DNA of 64,000 bases from contig CBDDFL010000001.1 in the NCBI GenBank assembly GCA_965227095.1, positions 1,116,001-1,180,000 on the forward strand, in the 5' to 3' direction. The notes beneath the pieces are model-generated. The model saw nothing but the letters and a program-made list of their open reading frames with translations, searched no databases and was not told the origin of the DNA. The position numbers were made by a program, and so were the translations under genes. Below, one piece after another: positions 1 through 9,200 of the stretch (the stretch's first letter is position 1; each line of letters starts with the position of its first letter). Source of the stretch: JANQMY01 sp965227095 (GTDB lineage Bacteria > Pseudomonadota > Alphaproteobacteria > JANQMY01).

Positions 1-601
1 TTGGGATCCAGCCATCCATGTATGCTGCAATATCTGCAAAGTTTCGCGCCGTCGCGCGAGAGCCTAGGTGAAGTGGGGGCCGGGGGCTTTGGGCGGGCTT
101 GGGCCAGGACCAACTGGGTTCTACAGAAACATAAGATCCTTGGTATCCTCCCACATCGTTGCGCCACAATTCCTCCATCAGACCTATTTTGTCTTTCATG
201 ATTGGACCGGCGTCTGACAATTTGACACGGTGGGTGGCGAACTCTTCTTCGTTCCAGCCATAGCCAATGCCAAACTCGAAGCGGCCATCGCTTAACCAAT
301 CGAGGGTCGCCACCTCTTTTGCGGTAATCACTGCGTCGCGAATGGGAACCATTGCCACACCTGTGCCCACACGGAGGGTTTTGGTAACGGCGGCGGCCGC
401 AGCAAGGGTAACAAAGGGGTCGCAGGTTCTTTTGTACCATTCCGGTAAATCCCCGCCGGGCCACGGGGTTTTGCGACTGGCGGGGAGATGCGTTTTTTCA
501 GGCACCCACAGCGACTCGAACCCGCGCTCTTCCAAGGCCGGCGCAAGTTTTGTCATTTTGATGGTTTGGTCGGTGGCAAATATCATGGCGCCGATCTTCA
601 T
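1..601 (-). CDS. Luciferase-like (LLM class) flavin oxidoreductase, partial
   Basis: I translated the minus strand by hand from the ATG at 599-601; the frame stays open to the left edge, so about 200 N-terminal residues are visible and the C-terminus is outside the window. The start MKIGAMIFATD, the RVGTGVAMVP stretch, and the run LSDGRFEFGIGYGWNEEEF are typical of the luciferase-like monooxygenase family, closest in feel to the Rv2161c-type group often named F420-dependent. Whether it uses F420 or FMN cannot be read here. It starts 12 bp after the PaaI thioesterase stop and is probably co-transcribed with it. Confidence 0.85.
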   Translation of the reverse strand, partial: MKIGAMIFATDQTIKMTKLAPALEERGFESLWVPEKTHLPASRKTPWPGGDLPEWYKRTCDPFVTLAAAAAVTKTLRVGTGVAMVPIRDAVITAKEVATLDWLSDGRFEFGIGYGWNEEEFATHRVKLSDAGPIMKDKIGLMEELWRNDVGGYQGSYVSVEPSWSWPKPAQSPRPPLHLGSRATARNFADIAAYMDGWIP

Positions 602-613
602 GGGTGAGTCCTT

Positions 614-1252
614 CTATGGTTTCGACTTGGGCCAACGCATCTGACCGAGAATCTCTGCGTTCTCATTTTCACGCGTGGCATTATCCAAAAGTTTCTGGCG
701 ATCTGCCGGGTCGTCCATGTGTTCAGCGAACGAGCGGTACAGGGCGGCACCACCCAATTCCAAAGCCGCTAAGATTTCGGCCTGTTCCTCGATGCATTTG
801 TTCGAAAATAAGTTGGTCATTGTTTCGGCAGGCGTCAGGATACGGCTGAGCTTATAGGTTACCTGTGCGCTTGCGACGAGGGCCCCATCTTTGGTGGCGA
901 TCGTGACACTGCAGAAACACACAGTGCCGCCGCGACGGGTCACCTCCGCCGTTGCAACAAGGTCGGTCCCACGCGCGGCCGACATAAATGATAAAGACAA
1001 GCCGATGGTGAGGCCCCGATATTGATTGGGATCTTCCACAGTGCTCCAGGCGGCAGCGGTGGCGGCGCAATCTGCCAAACTTAAAATCGCCCCGCCATGC
1101 ACAATGGTGCCAATGGTGGTGTTGTCCTGCCGAAACGGCATCTCATACACGGCGCGATCAGGGCTTACGCCCGCGCAGGAAATTCCCAGTTTCGAGGCGA
1201 GGGGGGATAGTTGGTCTTCAAGTTGATGCCGGGCAAAGCGCGGATCGGCCAT
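614..1252 (-). CDS. PaaI-type hotdog thioesterase with C-terminal extension
   Basis: About 212 residues. The first 140 form a hotdog thioesterase domain: the GTIVHGGAILSLADCAATAA segment carries the helix and Asp/Gly motif of the PaaI family, which hydrolyses aromatic or acyl-CoA thioesters. I chose the ATG at 1252 because GGGAGG lies 7 nt upstream; the frame also stays open to 1324. Unusually, about 65 residues follow the hotdog core, predicted helical and charged, ending MRWPKSKP; usual PaaI proteins are about 140 residues. The downstream neighbour is the luciferase-like gene. The substrate is not known. Confidence 0.8.
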   Translation of the reverse strand: MADPRFARHQLEDQLSPLASKLGISCAGVSPDRAVYEMPFRQDNTTIGTIVHGGAILSLADCAATAAAWSTVEDPNQYRGLTIGLSLSFMSAARGTDLVATAEVTRRGGTVCFCSVTIATKDGALVASAQVTYKLSRILTPAETMTNLFSNKCIEEQAEILAALELGGAALYRSFAEHMDDPADRQKLLDNATRENENAEILGQMRWPKSKP

Positions 1253-1395
1253 CGCAGCCTCCCAATGTTTTCGAAGCGTCAAGGGAACGGCGTTCAACAG
1301 AAAACAAGCGGGGCTTTGGCGCAATTACCTGGAAGGTATTTGCCAATGGGAAAGGCATGTGGATTCTAAACTTTTTGGCAGGCAAAAGAGATCAC

Positions 1396-2280
1396 ATGGC
1401 GCTGTTAGACAAGGATGCCCTTGGCCGGGTCGTTCGGGCCGATGGCAAACGGATTCATTATTTGCAGGGGGGTGACGGCAAAACGCCCCTTGTGTATGTC
1501 CCCGGCTTGGGCGTGTGGAGCCCGCACCATCGTGTGGTGCATGAAAAATTGTCGAAGGTGTCCAGAGCCTATCTGTTTGACCGGCCCGGATATGGCTGGA
1601 GCGAATTGGGGTCTTTGCCCCGAACCATTGAAGCGAATGCGCGAGATCTAGACGCGGCCTTCCTGGCTGCGGGGATCGATGTTCCGGCGGTAATCGCCGG
1701 TCATTCTTACGGTGGCTTGGTTGCACTCAGTTTCGCGGCGCTTTTTCCCGGCAAGGTTAAGGCGATCATATTGGTTGATAGTGCCCATCCGGACCAATGG
1801 CAGCGCTTTCCCCCGGCGATCGGGAGCCTCATCAAAGACCGCCCGCCACTCCTCTACCGCCAAGCAGCCCTCGCGGCGGTGGGGCAGTTTGAGCCTACTC
1901 TCGACGACCATCGGTATTCGATGACAGAGCCGGCGGATGAAGCGGCTGTGCTGGCGGCGACGGCGGAACCTGGGGTGCATGTGGCCATGGCGTCCGAACT
2001 TGAAAATGCGGACGCGCCTCCAGATGTATTCCCTTTGAAATCCGGGAAACCGATCGAATGTCCGGTGACCGTGTTGACCGCGAAAGACAGCTTCTTTCAC
2101 TTCATCCCAGACCGCGAGAGTGACCTGTTCAAAGCGTGTCAGCGCGAATGGATGGCCCTTCAATCTGAGTATTTATCCGTCAGCAGACAGTCTCAACACG
2201 CGTTCTCCGAGGGCGACCATGCGTTGCATGTGTCGGACCCGGACAGCATTGTTGCGGCTTTCAACACTTACCTCGAATAG
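1396..2280 (+). CDS. Alpha/beta hydrolase
   Basis: 294 residues from the ATG at 1396, which has AAGAG about 6 nt upstream; the in-frame ATG at 1357 is possible but its purine-rich run sits almost on the start codon. Alpha/beta-hydrolase fold: FDRPGYGWSE after the oxyanion strand, nucleophile elbow AGHSYGG with Ser104, a likely acid in LTAKDSFFH and the general-base His in EGDHALHVSDP near the end. No signal peptide, so cytoplasmic. It is divergent from the thioesterase gene. The family is too broad to name a substrate. Confidence 0.8.
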   Translation: MALLDKDALGRVVRADGKRIHYLQGGDGKTPLVYVPGLGVWSPHHRVVHEKLSKVSRAYLFDRPGYGWSELGSLPRTIEANARDLDAAFLAAGIDVPAVIAGHSYGGLVALSFAALFPGKVKAIILVDSAHPDQWQRFPPAIGSLIKDRPPLLYRQAALAAVGQFEPTLDDHRYSMTEPADEAAVLAATAEPGVHVAMASELENADAPPDVFPLKSGKPIECPVTVLTAKDSFFHFIPDRESDLFKACQREWMALQSEYLSVSRQSQHAFSEGDHALHVSDPDSIVAAFNTYLE

Positions 2281-2322
2281 AGACGGCCTATTACCTGAGA
2301 TGAAATTGTTTGCGGTCTCCAA

Positions 2323-2328
2323 TATAAT
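2323..2328 (+). promoter_or_regulatory. Possible -10 box for the DUF2834 gene
   Basis: A perfect TATAAT stands 39 bp upstream of the DUF2834 ATG. I see no good TTGACA-like hexamer at 16-18 bp, so this is weak evidence for a promoter. Confidence 0.25.
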
Positions 2329-2367
2329 AGAGTGGCCGTGTTCTTTTTTTCATCAAGAGATGGTCAA

Positions 2368-2676
2368 ATGAAAAACATTTATCTGGCCCTGGCCATTATC
2401 GGGGCGGTGGTGCCCTACATTTTCTTTGTTGATTTCTTTGCAACGTCAGGCTTTGCCCTTGGCGGATTTGTGGCGGCCTTGTTCGCGAATGGCGCGGCGG
2501 GCGGGTTCACGGCCGATTTGCTCATCACCTCTGTGGCGTTCTGGATTTACCTGTGGTCGAAAAATACCGCCTATATGTGGGTATACGTCTTATTAAATCT
2601 GACCATTGGCCTGTCCTGCGCGCTTCCCGCTTATCTGTATGTAAAAGCGCGCGAGCAGGAATTGGCGCCCGCGTGA
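2368..2676 (+). CDS. DUF2834 family small membrane protein
   Basis: 102 residues from the ATG at 2368, preceded by AAGAGATGG. Three hydrophobic segments fill most of the protein (about residues 4-22, 42-62 and 66-92), with aromatic-rich turns and an early Asp-Phe-Phe. The length and layout match DUF2834 inner-membrane proteins, whose function is unknown. The longer frame from 2332 adds an unlikely FFFSS prefix. It ends 8 bp from the convergent glycosyltransferase-like gene. Confidence 0.7.
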   Translation: MKNIYLALAIIGAVVPYIFFVDFFATSGFALGGFVAALFANGAAGGFTADLLITSVAFWIYLWSKNTAYMWVYVLLNLTIGLSCALPAYLYVKAREQELAPA

Positions 2677-2683
2677 GGGCTGC

Positions 2684-3619
2684 TTAATCGATCAGGCCAA
2701 GTCTGCGGCGGACGCGGTTTGCCGTGTCCCCCGCCAATTTCCACAAGGCCCGGGGCAGGGTAAAAGGCCGGATGCCGTCATAGGCGTAGCGGTTCTTAAG
2801 CTCCGGGTTTTTGCAGATCACAAAATTCGCGACATTGGAATTGCCGTGAATAAAAACATCCGTATGCGCCAGTAAATAGGCTTCCGCGAGAATATCCTCA
2901 CCCAGTTTGTAACCGCTCACATGATCCGTCTCGGGACTATTGCGGCGCTCATGCATTTCGCCGAAATCGCTGCGCGACGATTCATACCAGAACACCTTGT
3001 CCCCAAATTCGCGGGCCACGCGGTAGATGACTTTCCGTGAATCGGAACAAATGAAAATGCGCGCCTCGGGCAACAGCGCCAGCTCTTGCCGGACTAAATT
3101 GAAATACTGGTCATAGGGCACCCCGTTTTCGCACGGCAATTGCGCGCGCAATTCGGCGGCCCCGCCATGATCCCGCCCCTCCCCGCGAATGTGCAGGCCG
3201 ATGATGGGCCCCGTAAAATGCGTGTCGGCGAATTGATCGATAAGGGTCTGAATGGGTGGTTTCAGTTTGAGGCGCGTATTGATGTGCTGCGCGGCGATGT
3301 GCCGGTTCGCCGGAAAGATCAACACGCCCCCATCACGCCAGCCGGCCCTTGGGGTGATGGTGTTGTCCGCGCCGCGGATGATGGTGCCAAACTCTTCCCA
3401 TGGCTCGAGCGACGACACGTCGACACCATCTTCGGGGAAACAGGGTTCGAAAAAATAGGACCAAGGATCATCATCTCGGCCGTCATCCCGGTAGACGCTG
3501 CGCGGCCACCGAATGGCAAAGTCGAAGCCGCCTTGATGTGCCAGGTGCAGGCGCTGCACCACTTCGTTCACGTTGGAGAACATGCCCCCGTTACGCAACT
3601 CAACTCTCTTCATGGTCAT
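2684..3619 (-). CDS. NodZ/FUT8-like glycosyltransferase (putative fucosyltransferase fold)
   Basis: 311 residues. The segment PIIGLHIRGEGRDHGG near the middle resembles the H-x-R donor-binding motif of GT23-type enzymes (NodZ, FUT8) and protein O-fucosyltransferases. Later come FICSDSRKVIYRVA, a Rossmann-type strand and helix, and IHGNSNVANFVI, which matches the conserved Ser-Asn segment near the nucleotide-sugar pocket. No signal peptide or membrane segment is visible. The ATG at 3613 is an alternative start. There is no polysaccharide gene cluster around it, so the acceptor is unknown. The family assignment is by motif only. Confidence 0.5.
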   Translation of the reverse strand: MTMKRVELRNGGMFSNVNEVVQRLHLAHQGGFDFAIRWPRSVYRDDGRDDDPWSYFFEPCFPEDGVDVSSLEPWEEFGTIIRGADNTITPRAGWRDGGVLIFPANRHIAAQHINTRLKLKPPIQTLIDQFADTHFTGPIIGLHIRGEGRDHGGAAELRAQLPCENGVPYDQYFNLVRQELALLPEARIFICSDSRKVIYRVAREFGDKVFWYESSRSDFGEMHERRNSPETDHVSGYKLGEDILAEAYLLAHTDVFIHGNSNVANFVICKNPELKNRYAYDGIRPFTLPRALWKLAGDTANRVRRRLGLID

Positions 3620-3714
3620 TCAACGTGCGATATTCGAGTGTCAGCCAGCCAATCCGGCCATCTGAAGGTACAAAGAATAAGAGTGTAACAAGAGGTATCC
3701 CTTTAAAATAGTGC

Positions 3715-3720
3715 TATAAT
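3715..3720 (+). promoter_or_regulatory. Possible -10 box upstream of the TIR/FGE-fold gene
   Basis: A perfect TATAAT sits in the otherwise empty 250 bp between the glycosyltransferase start and the TIR/FGE-fold gene, reading towards the latter. No convincing -35 hexamer is seen at the right distance. Confidence 0.25.
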
Positions 3721-3869
3721 GGGGTCGAAAAATGCGGGCGCCCCGGGAGATTCCGGCGGGTGGGCGCCAACAAGGCACCGAAGACAGGTCTGTCTTGAAA
3801 GCGACGCGTATTGGGTGTTTGATCGCTGCTAAGTGAGTGGTGAACGCCAAATGCTTGTGGGGGCAAAGT

Positions 3870-5276
3870 GTGGCGGACGTATTTCTATTATATGTAAGCG
3901 ACGACAAGGAAAAAGGCGCGGCCATCCGCCAAAGCTTGGTGCAGGAAGGCCTGTCGGTGTGGCAGTTCATTGCGGATGGCGACGAGCAGGCAAGCCCGGC
4001 GGAACTGCGGCGGCAGGCCGATCTTGCCACCTATGTGTGCGTGCTGTGGAGCGAGCATTCCTTTAAGAACTTTACGGTGGTCACCCTCGCCACGGAAGCA
4101 CTGCGCGACAAAAAGCTTTATTCCGTTTTGCTGGACCATGTGGAAATCCGCAAAGCGTTTTACAGCAAAGACAATGTGGTCATGAATATTTCGGACTGGT
4201 CGCCGGGGGCCGTGACCGACACGTTCCGAACCTTCCTGGAAGACATCGAAAAACGCATCCATCCGGACGATAAGGACGACGGCGCATCAAAAAATTGGGC
4301 CGCGCGGATGCGGCTGGCTTTGGCGTGGACGCTTATCGGCGTGGTCGCGTTGGGGGCCGTGGCGGGCCTGATCACCTATGGTCCGTCGATTGCCCAATTG
4401 GTCAGCTCGGATGGTCCGGCAACGGCGGGCACACAGCCCACGCAAACGGGGCGTGGGCCCACGCGGCCCAGCCCGTCTCAATCCGGCGGCCGCGATGGTC
4501 ATATTAAGGACTGCGACTATTGCCCCGAACTGGTCGCGGTGCCCAGCGGGACCTTCAAGATGGGGGACCCCGACGCGTTTTGGCGGGCGAATTCCATGCC
4601 CATCCGGGACGTCCGTATACAGAATGCCTTTGCCGTGGGGGTGCATGAAGTCACCTATGGCCAATGGCAGGCCTGTGTGGATGCCGGGGCGTGTCCGCCG
4701 GCCAAGCCGGGCTATGGCGTCAATTCCATGGAAGACGAACGGTGGCGCGATCATCCGGTGACCGATGTGAGCTGGCATCAGGTGACGGATTATGTGCGCT
4801 GGCTGCGGGTGACCACCCGAAAATCCTATCGTTTGCTGACAGAGGCCGAATGGGAATATGTGGCGCGGGCGGGGTCGAAGACCAGCTACCATTTCGGCAA
4901 TGAAGACGCCAAATTGTGCGATTACGGAAATGGCCGGGACCTGTCCGTGTTGTATGAAGGCGACCGGAACGAAAAATGTTACGACCATTTTGCTCAGAAG
5001 ACAGCCCCCGCCGGCACGTTTCTGCCGAACAAATTCGGCCTCTATGACATCCACGGCAATGTGTGGGAATGGGTCGAAGATTGTTATCACCCAAACTATG
5101 AGCGCGCCCCCAAGACCGGCCGGGCCTGGGTGTCCGGCGATTGCCGCGAACGGGTAATCCGCGGCGGCAGCTGGAATTCCAAACCGGCGGAATTGCGTTC
5201 CGCCTATCGCCAGCGCCGGGAAGCGCATCTGCACGAGCGCACCATCGGCTTTCGCGTCGCGCGCTGGCTGGATTAG
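3870..5276 (+). CDS. TIR domain - transmembrane helix - FGE/sulfatase-modifying-factor-fold protein
   Basis: 468 residues from GTG 3870 (GGGGGCAAA just upstream); GTG 3837 would give 479. Numbering below is from 3837. Residues 14-140 read as a TIR-type domain: DVFLLYVSDD first strand, then LWSEHSFKNFTVVTLATEAL, whose final Glu (E87) lies where catalytic TIR enzymes carry the NAD-cleaving glutamate. A membrane helix spans about 158-181, followed by a Pro/Thr/Ser/Gly-rich linker. Residues 230-478 are an FGE-sulfatase (SUMF1-like) domain with FKMGDP, TEAEWEYVARAG, DIHGNVWEWVED, RGGSW and GFRVAR. The two catalytic cysteines of true formylglycine-generating enzymes are absent (GGSWNSKPAELRSAYR), so this domain probably binds rather than modifies. 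Topology suggests a cytoplasmic TIR and a periplasmic FGE fold. A signalling or defence role is inference. Confidence 0.8.
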   Translation: MADVFLLYVSDDKEKGAAIRQSLVQEGLSVWQFIADGDEQASPAELRRQADLATYVCVLWSEHSFKNFTVVTLATEALRDKKLYSVLLDHVEIRKAFYSKDNVVMNISDWSPGAVTDTFRTFLEDIEKRIHPDDKDDGASKNWAARMRLALAWTLIGVVALGAVAGLITYGPSIAQLVSSDGPATAGTQPTQTGRGPTRPSPSQSGGRDGHIKDCDYCPELVAVPSGTFKMGDPDAFWRANSMPIRDVRIQNAFAVGVHEVTYGQWQACVDAGACPPAKPGYGVNSMEDERWRDHPVTDVSWHQVTDYVRWLRVTTRKSYRLLTEAEWEYVARAGSKTSYHFGNEDAKLCDYGNGRDLSVLYEGDRNEKCYDHFAQKTAPAGTFLPNKFGLYDIHGNVWEWVEDCYHPNYERAPKTGRAWVSGDCRERVIRGGSWNSKPAELRSAYRQRREAHLHERTIGFRVARWLD

Positions 5277-5301
5277 GGGTGGTGCGATTTTCGGTGGGGA
5301 A

Positions 5302-5376
5302 AATGGTGCCGCTTGCGTGACTTGAACTTGGCGCCCGCATTACGAATGCGATGCTCTACCAGCTGAGCTAAAGCGG
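5302..5376. repeat. Left direct repeat flanking the restriction cassette (att-like)
   Basis: This is the direct-repeat partner of 10508-10584: same orientation, 26 + 42 identical bases around a short divergent core. The two copies bracket about 5.1 kb holding only restriction genes. Integration next to tRNA genes is a well-known habit of genomic islands. No integrase is present here, so the att role is inference. Confidence 0.55.
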
Positions 5377-5377
5377 T
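5304..5377 (-). pseudogene. Degenerate tRNA-Thr(CGU) copy (cassette boundary repeat)
   Basis: 74 bp matching the intact tRNA-Thr at 10510-10585: an identical 42-nt block (5335-5376: acceptor 5' side, D arm, anticodon arm with CGT) and an identical 26-nt block (5302-5327: T loop, 3' acceptor strand, CCA). Between them, 7 nt replace 9 nt, so the 5' side of the T stem can no longer pair with CACGC. Base 1 is A opposite C72. It looks like a non-functional duplicate made by integration or recombination. It ends 5 bp from the stop of the Mrr-like gene. Confidence 0.75.
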
Positions 5378-5381
5378 TGAA

Positions 5382-6248
5382 CTACGGTGCCAAAAAGTGG
5401 ACCGGCCTAAGCGGTAGTAGCGCGCGGTCTTCATCATCGAGTTTCGGATAATACTCAGTCCAAAGCTCAATGAATCGATCAAGGTCAATAAGCTCCATAT
5501 GAGCCTGCCCCTTTTGCATTTGCCGTTCTGCCTGCTTTGAGAACCCGCCGGACGACACAAACAAGCCGATTTCTCGATCTGCCCGGATATTGCCTTGCAA
5601 GGCGGCAATTTCCGAGTTGCAGGCCGTATCTTGACGGTGCTTCACCTGAACCCGGATGTGAGGCGTTTTTGCCCCAAGCGGATCAAGATACGCCAAGACA
5701 TCGGTACCACCGTCCGGCCCCTTAGGAGCAACGAATGGCGTGACATATCCCATTCCGCGCAACAACGCGGCAACAAGATCCTGAAATTCGTAGGGGCCCA
5801 TCGCCTGGATGAAATCGCGGATCTCGGCTTGCGCCCGGCTTTCCGCATCTTCAAGGACAAAGCTGGCTGTTTCCCCCTGATCGTTCAAAAAGTCTGACGG
5901 TTCTTCCTCGACGCGGGCGTCTTTCCAAGCCCGATACTTTTGTGAGATGACGCGTTGAATTTCCGCCGGCGGATGGTCAATCATTTCCTCACCTTCCGGG
6001 GTGAGATACCATCGACCGTTCTTCTTCCGGATAAAGCCTGCTTTCGTCCAACCCGTCGATGAGAATCGAACTTGCACCTCCCACCGTGGCCGGCCGTCGT
6101 CATACACATGCAGCTCTTCAGACGTGAGGTCTAGTGGCTGCTTCATTTGCTCGATGAGTTCCTTGTTGTGCATGTCGCCGCCAGCGTCTCGCAATAGGAT
6201 AAAGGCAATCCGCGCGTAATCGCCTTTGCGTTCCATTGTGATGGTCAT
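5382..6248 (-). CDS. Mrr-family restriction endonuclease
   Basis: 288 residues; GGAGGAAAT 8 nt before the ATG at 6248 supports this start. Residues 5-95 form an Mrr N-terminal winged-helix domain (DYARIAFILLRDAGGDMHNKE and the RWYLTPEGEEMI end). Residues 148-250 are an Mrr catalytic domain of the PD-(D/E)xK type: GPDGGTDVL gives Asp183 and VQVKHR gives Gln201-x-Lys203, with Glu154 on the preceding helix. E. coli Mrr cuts methylated DNA; other members act as partners of methyltransferases. It lies 30 bp downstream of the large restriction-modification gene on the same strand, so one operon is likely. It ends beside the degenerate tRNA. Confidence 0.85.
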   Translation of the reverse strand: MTITMERKGDYARIAFILLRDAGGDMHNKELIEQMKQPLDLTSEELHVYDDGRPRWEVQVRFSSTGWTKAGFIRKKNGRWYLTPEGEEMIDHPPAEIQRVISQKYRAWKDARVEEEPSDFLNDQGETASFVLEDAESRAQAEIRDFIQAMGPYEFQDLVAALLRGMGYVTPFVAPKGPDGGTDVLAYLDPLGAKTPHIRVQVKHRQDTACNSEIAALQGNIRADREIGLFVSSGGFSKQAERQMQKGQAHMELIDLDRFIELWTEYYPKLDDEDRALLPLRPVHFLAP

Positions 6249-6278
6249 GCTGCTTTTATTTCCTCCTGCACAGGTGTT

Positions 6279-9200
6279 TCAGGTTTTTTGTTGGCGTTGC
6301 AGCGCATCCACATCGACGATCGTTTCGGTATCACCTGCTTCAAGAGCGTTCATGTAGGCAAGAATGAGTTCTTGAGTGCGATAGAAACCAAATTCTTTCT
6401 CATCGTTTCGCCGGACGATAGGGAATGTGGACATGATGTGGCGCACATCGTCTCGATCTGTGACGCCATAAAGAAGGAAAAACAGGGCATCAAGGCGCGC
6501 GCGAAGGTGTGTTCTTTCGTCGGGATCCCAGCGAAATGGTGGCCCGTCGAATTCAAAGTCTATTGCAAACTCGGCCAAATCGTTGGCGGTAAAAACGAGT
6601 TGAAGCAAAGTGTTTGTGACGAGATTCTGTACATTGGGAGTTCCAGGAAGTTCACAAATACTCAGCGTCACGAATGGAAGTTGCTCGACTAGGTACCAGT
6701 TTAAATGCGTGCTTTGGACTTTTTGTCTGCACACATAGTCAAATACAAAGGACGAAAAGACCGCAGTGAAGTTTGAAATGATTTCTGCTGAAGGGGCCAT
6801 TACAATCGGCAATGTGTTTCCTACGCCATATTTGGGAATTACGGTGCCTATTGCTGTTCGTTCGTCTGTACTTCGAGCAATGTCGCGAAATGCGAACGCG
6901 TACTGAAGTTTACTGAGCCAATCGATTTCTTCGTTGTTGACCCAATACTGAGGTTGCGGGAGGTAGTTCGGGTCTTCCTTCTCGGTATTGGTTACAGCTT
7001 CGCTCAGTGCGGCGTTGTGGACGTTCTCTTCGTTTGTCCTAACAGACGATGCGCGGTGATCAAACTGGTGGATCATCCGGCCCACATACAGAGGTACAAA
7101 TTCATCGTCGCCTTTCTTCCATTTGTTGCCTCTAATGGGATAAGCGCCCTCCTGTTGTAACCTCTCTCGGGTCCAGAACTTGTCGCTGTCATTGGTCATG
7201 TCGAACATGCGGACATACTTCACCGGCCATGTTTGCTGGGGGGTGTCTCCGGATCGATCCACAAGGACGGGCACCCGGCGATAGATGGATGTTGTGATGT
7301 CCGCATCGCGCCGTGTCCGGAAGATAGGCGCTGTGCCGGTGTTTGGATTCACAAGAGTGAAGTCACGTGAGGAAAGGTAGAAACAACGTTCTTTGTCTTC
7401 GATCGTATCGACTGAATGCAGGAAAAATGCACATTCGGTTGCGTTATCAATGTTATCCTTGCCGCCAACCACGAATACGCAAAATTTGAATGATGCATGG
7501 ACATCGGGGAAAAAGATTTTCTTGTTCTCGAAATCAAAGAGCGACATGACCCGTCCGCTTGTCGATACAGATTTAAAGAAGTCGGACGCCGTTTTGTCGG
7601 AAGCGATGCCGGAAGGAACCAATAAGCCAGCGATACCATGGGGATTGATCAACGCTTGAGCTCTTTCGACAAAAAGGGAGTAAATGTTTATGTCACCTTT
7701 CGACAGAAGCGGGAAGTGACCGTCCTTTCTGGCGCGTTGCATGGCAATTTCCGCTCTGTCCCGTGCCTTTTCATATTGCGCAAAGAGTGGACTCCCCTCC
7801 CGCTTGAGATCCGCGATCATCTTTTTGCGATCAGCGGCGCGCCCCTGCTTCGCGATTTCAGGGGCGCGTTCGGCAAACCACTCAACCTCCTGCATTTTCA
7901 TGCGATCCCAAGGCGGGTTACCAATAACGGCGTCGAACCCGCCTTGTGGCTCTGCGCTTTGCCAGTTGTCCCAGATCCCTGGAAAAGATACTTGCCAATG
8001 GAGAAATTTCTCCTCGTCGATAAGCTGTTTAGCTTCCAAAAGTGTTTTTTTAGCGCTTGTTGTTTCTTTCGATTGTTTCGGCGCTTTGAGCTTCTGTGGG
8101 ACGGCGGCTGCTAGCTCGACCGCGCTGACGGGGTCTCCGAACAGTCCGTCAAGCAAAGCATTCCAGGCTTTCGAACCATCTTTTCCCAACCACCTGCACG
8201 CTTGGCGTATATCCAAAAAAGCTCTGACGCGCGCCGTGTCTTCCTCAATAGCGGTGAACAAGCTCGCGGATCGTTCTGCTTCGGCAATATCCGCGTCAGA
8301 AAGACTTTCGATTTCGGTCATGCCCGTGACGGTTTGTCTTGCTTGGGTCACGAAGCGATCAACAAACATGTCTCCGCGTTTGTGCAGTTCGTCTAGAAAG
8401 GGGCGTATCCATTCGCCGAAGAGAGAATCACCACACCTCAAATGGTGATCAAGAAATGACAACGGAGCTCCCGCTGTAAATGAATGCAGCCAAAGAGACA
8501 CTTTTGCCAGTTCAACAGCCATTGGATTCTTATCGACACCGTACACACATCGTTTTAAGACGAAGCGCCGGACGATATTCTTATCTTCCAGTTGGTTGTC
8601 TTTGATGTGCCAGTTATTCTTGAACGCCTGTTCGGTGATCCGAGTACGAATTTCTTCGATACGTGGCGCTAAGGGGGATTGGTAATCGGCCCAATCAGCC
8701 ACCGATGCCGAGGTCTCCATGGCTTTCAGCGTGGCGTCCGCAAGAAAATCGACCAAACTGACAAGAAAATGACCGGAGCCCATGGCCGGATCGCAGATTT
8801 TGAGGTCTAGAATTTGTGTTGCTGGATCTAGCGTCTCTAACTTGACACGGCGATCGCTTTTTGTTCTGCGGTCTGATTTGAGCTTCGCGGCTGCTTGCTC
8901 AAAGTTCGTCAGTTTTTCTTCAACCAGGGGACCAACTGATTTTTCTATGATCAATTGGACTAGATTATCCGGGGTGTAGTAGCTGCCGGACCCCTTGCGG
9001 GCAAAAATTGTGGGGCGGATCGATACGCCATCGCCATCAGCAACAGGTTCTTGTTCGAGAAGCCGTTCATAGATGGCACCAAGTTCACGAACTGACAAAT
9101 CTCGATAGTTTATCCACCGGAGCTCTCCATCCTCAGTCCTCCGGGACAACAAATCAACAATAGGTCCGAATGCACCGTCTGATAACTTAACGCGTTCCAA

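Noticed and set aside
4287..5234. 315-codon minus-strand frame opposite the TIR/FGE-fold gene
   Set aside because: It is the shadow of a high-GC coding region; the plus strand has clear FGE-domain motifs.
3870..5276. Active formylglycine-generating enzyme
   Set aside because: The cysteines needed for catalysis are missing and no sulfatase gene is nearby.
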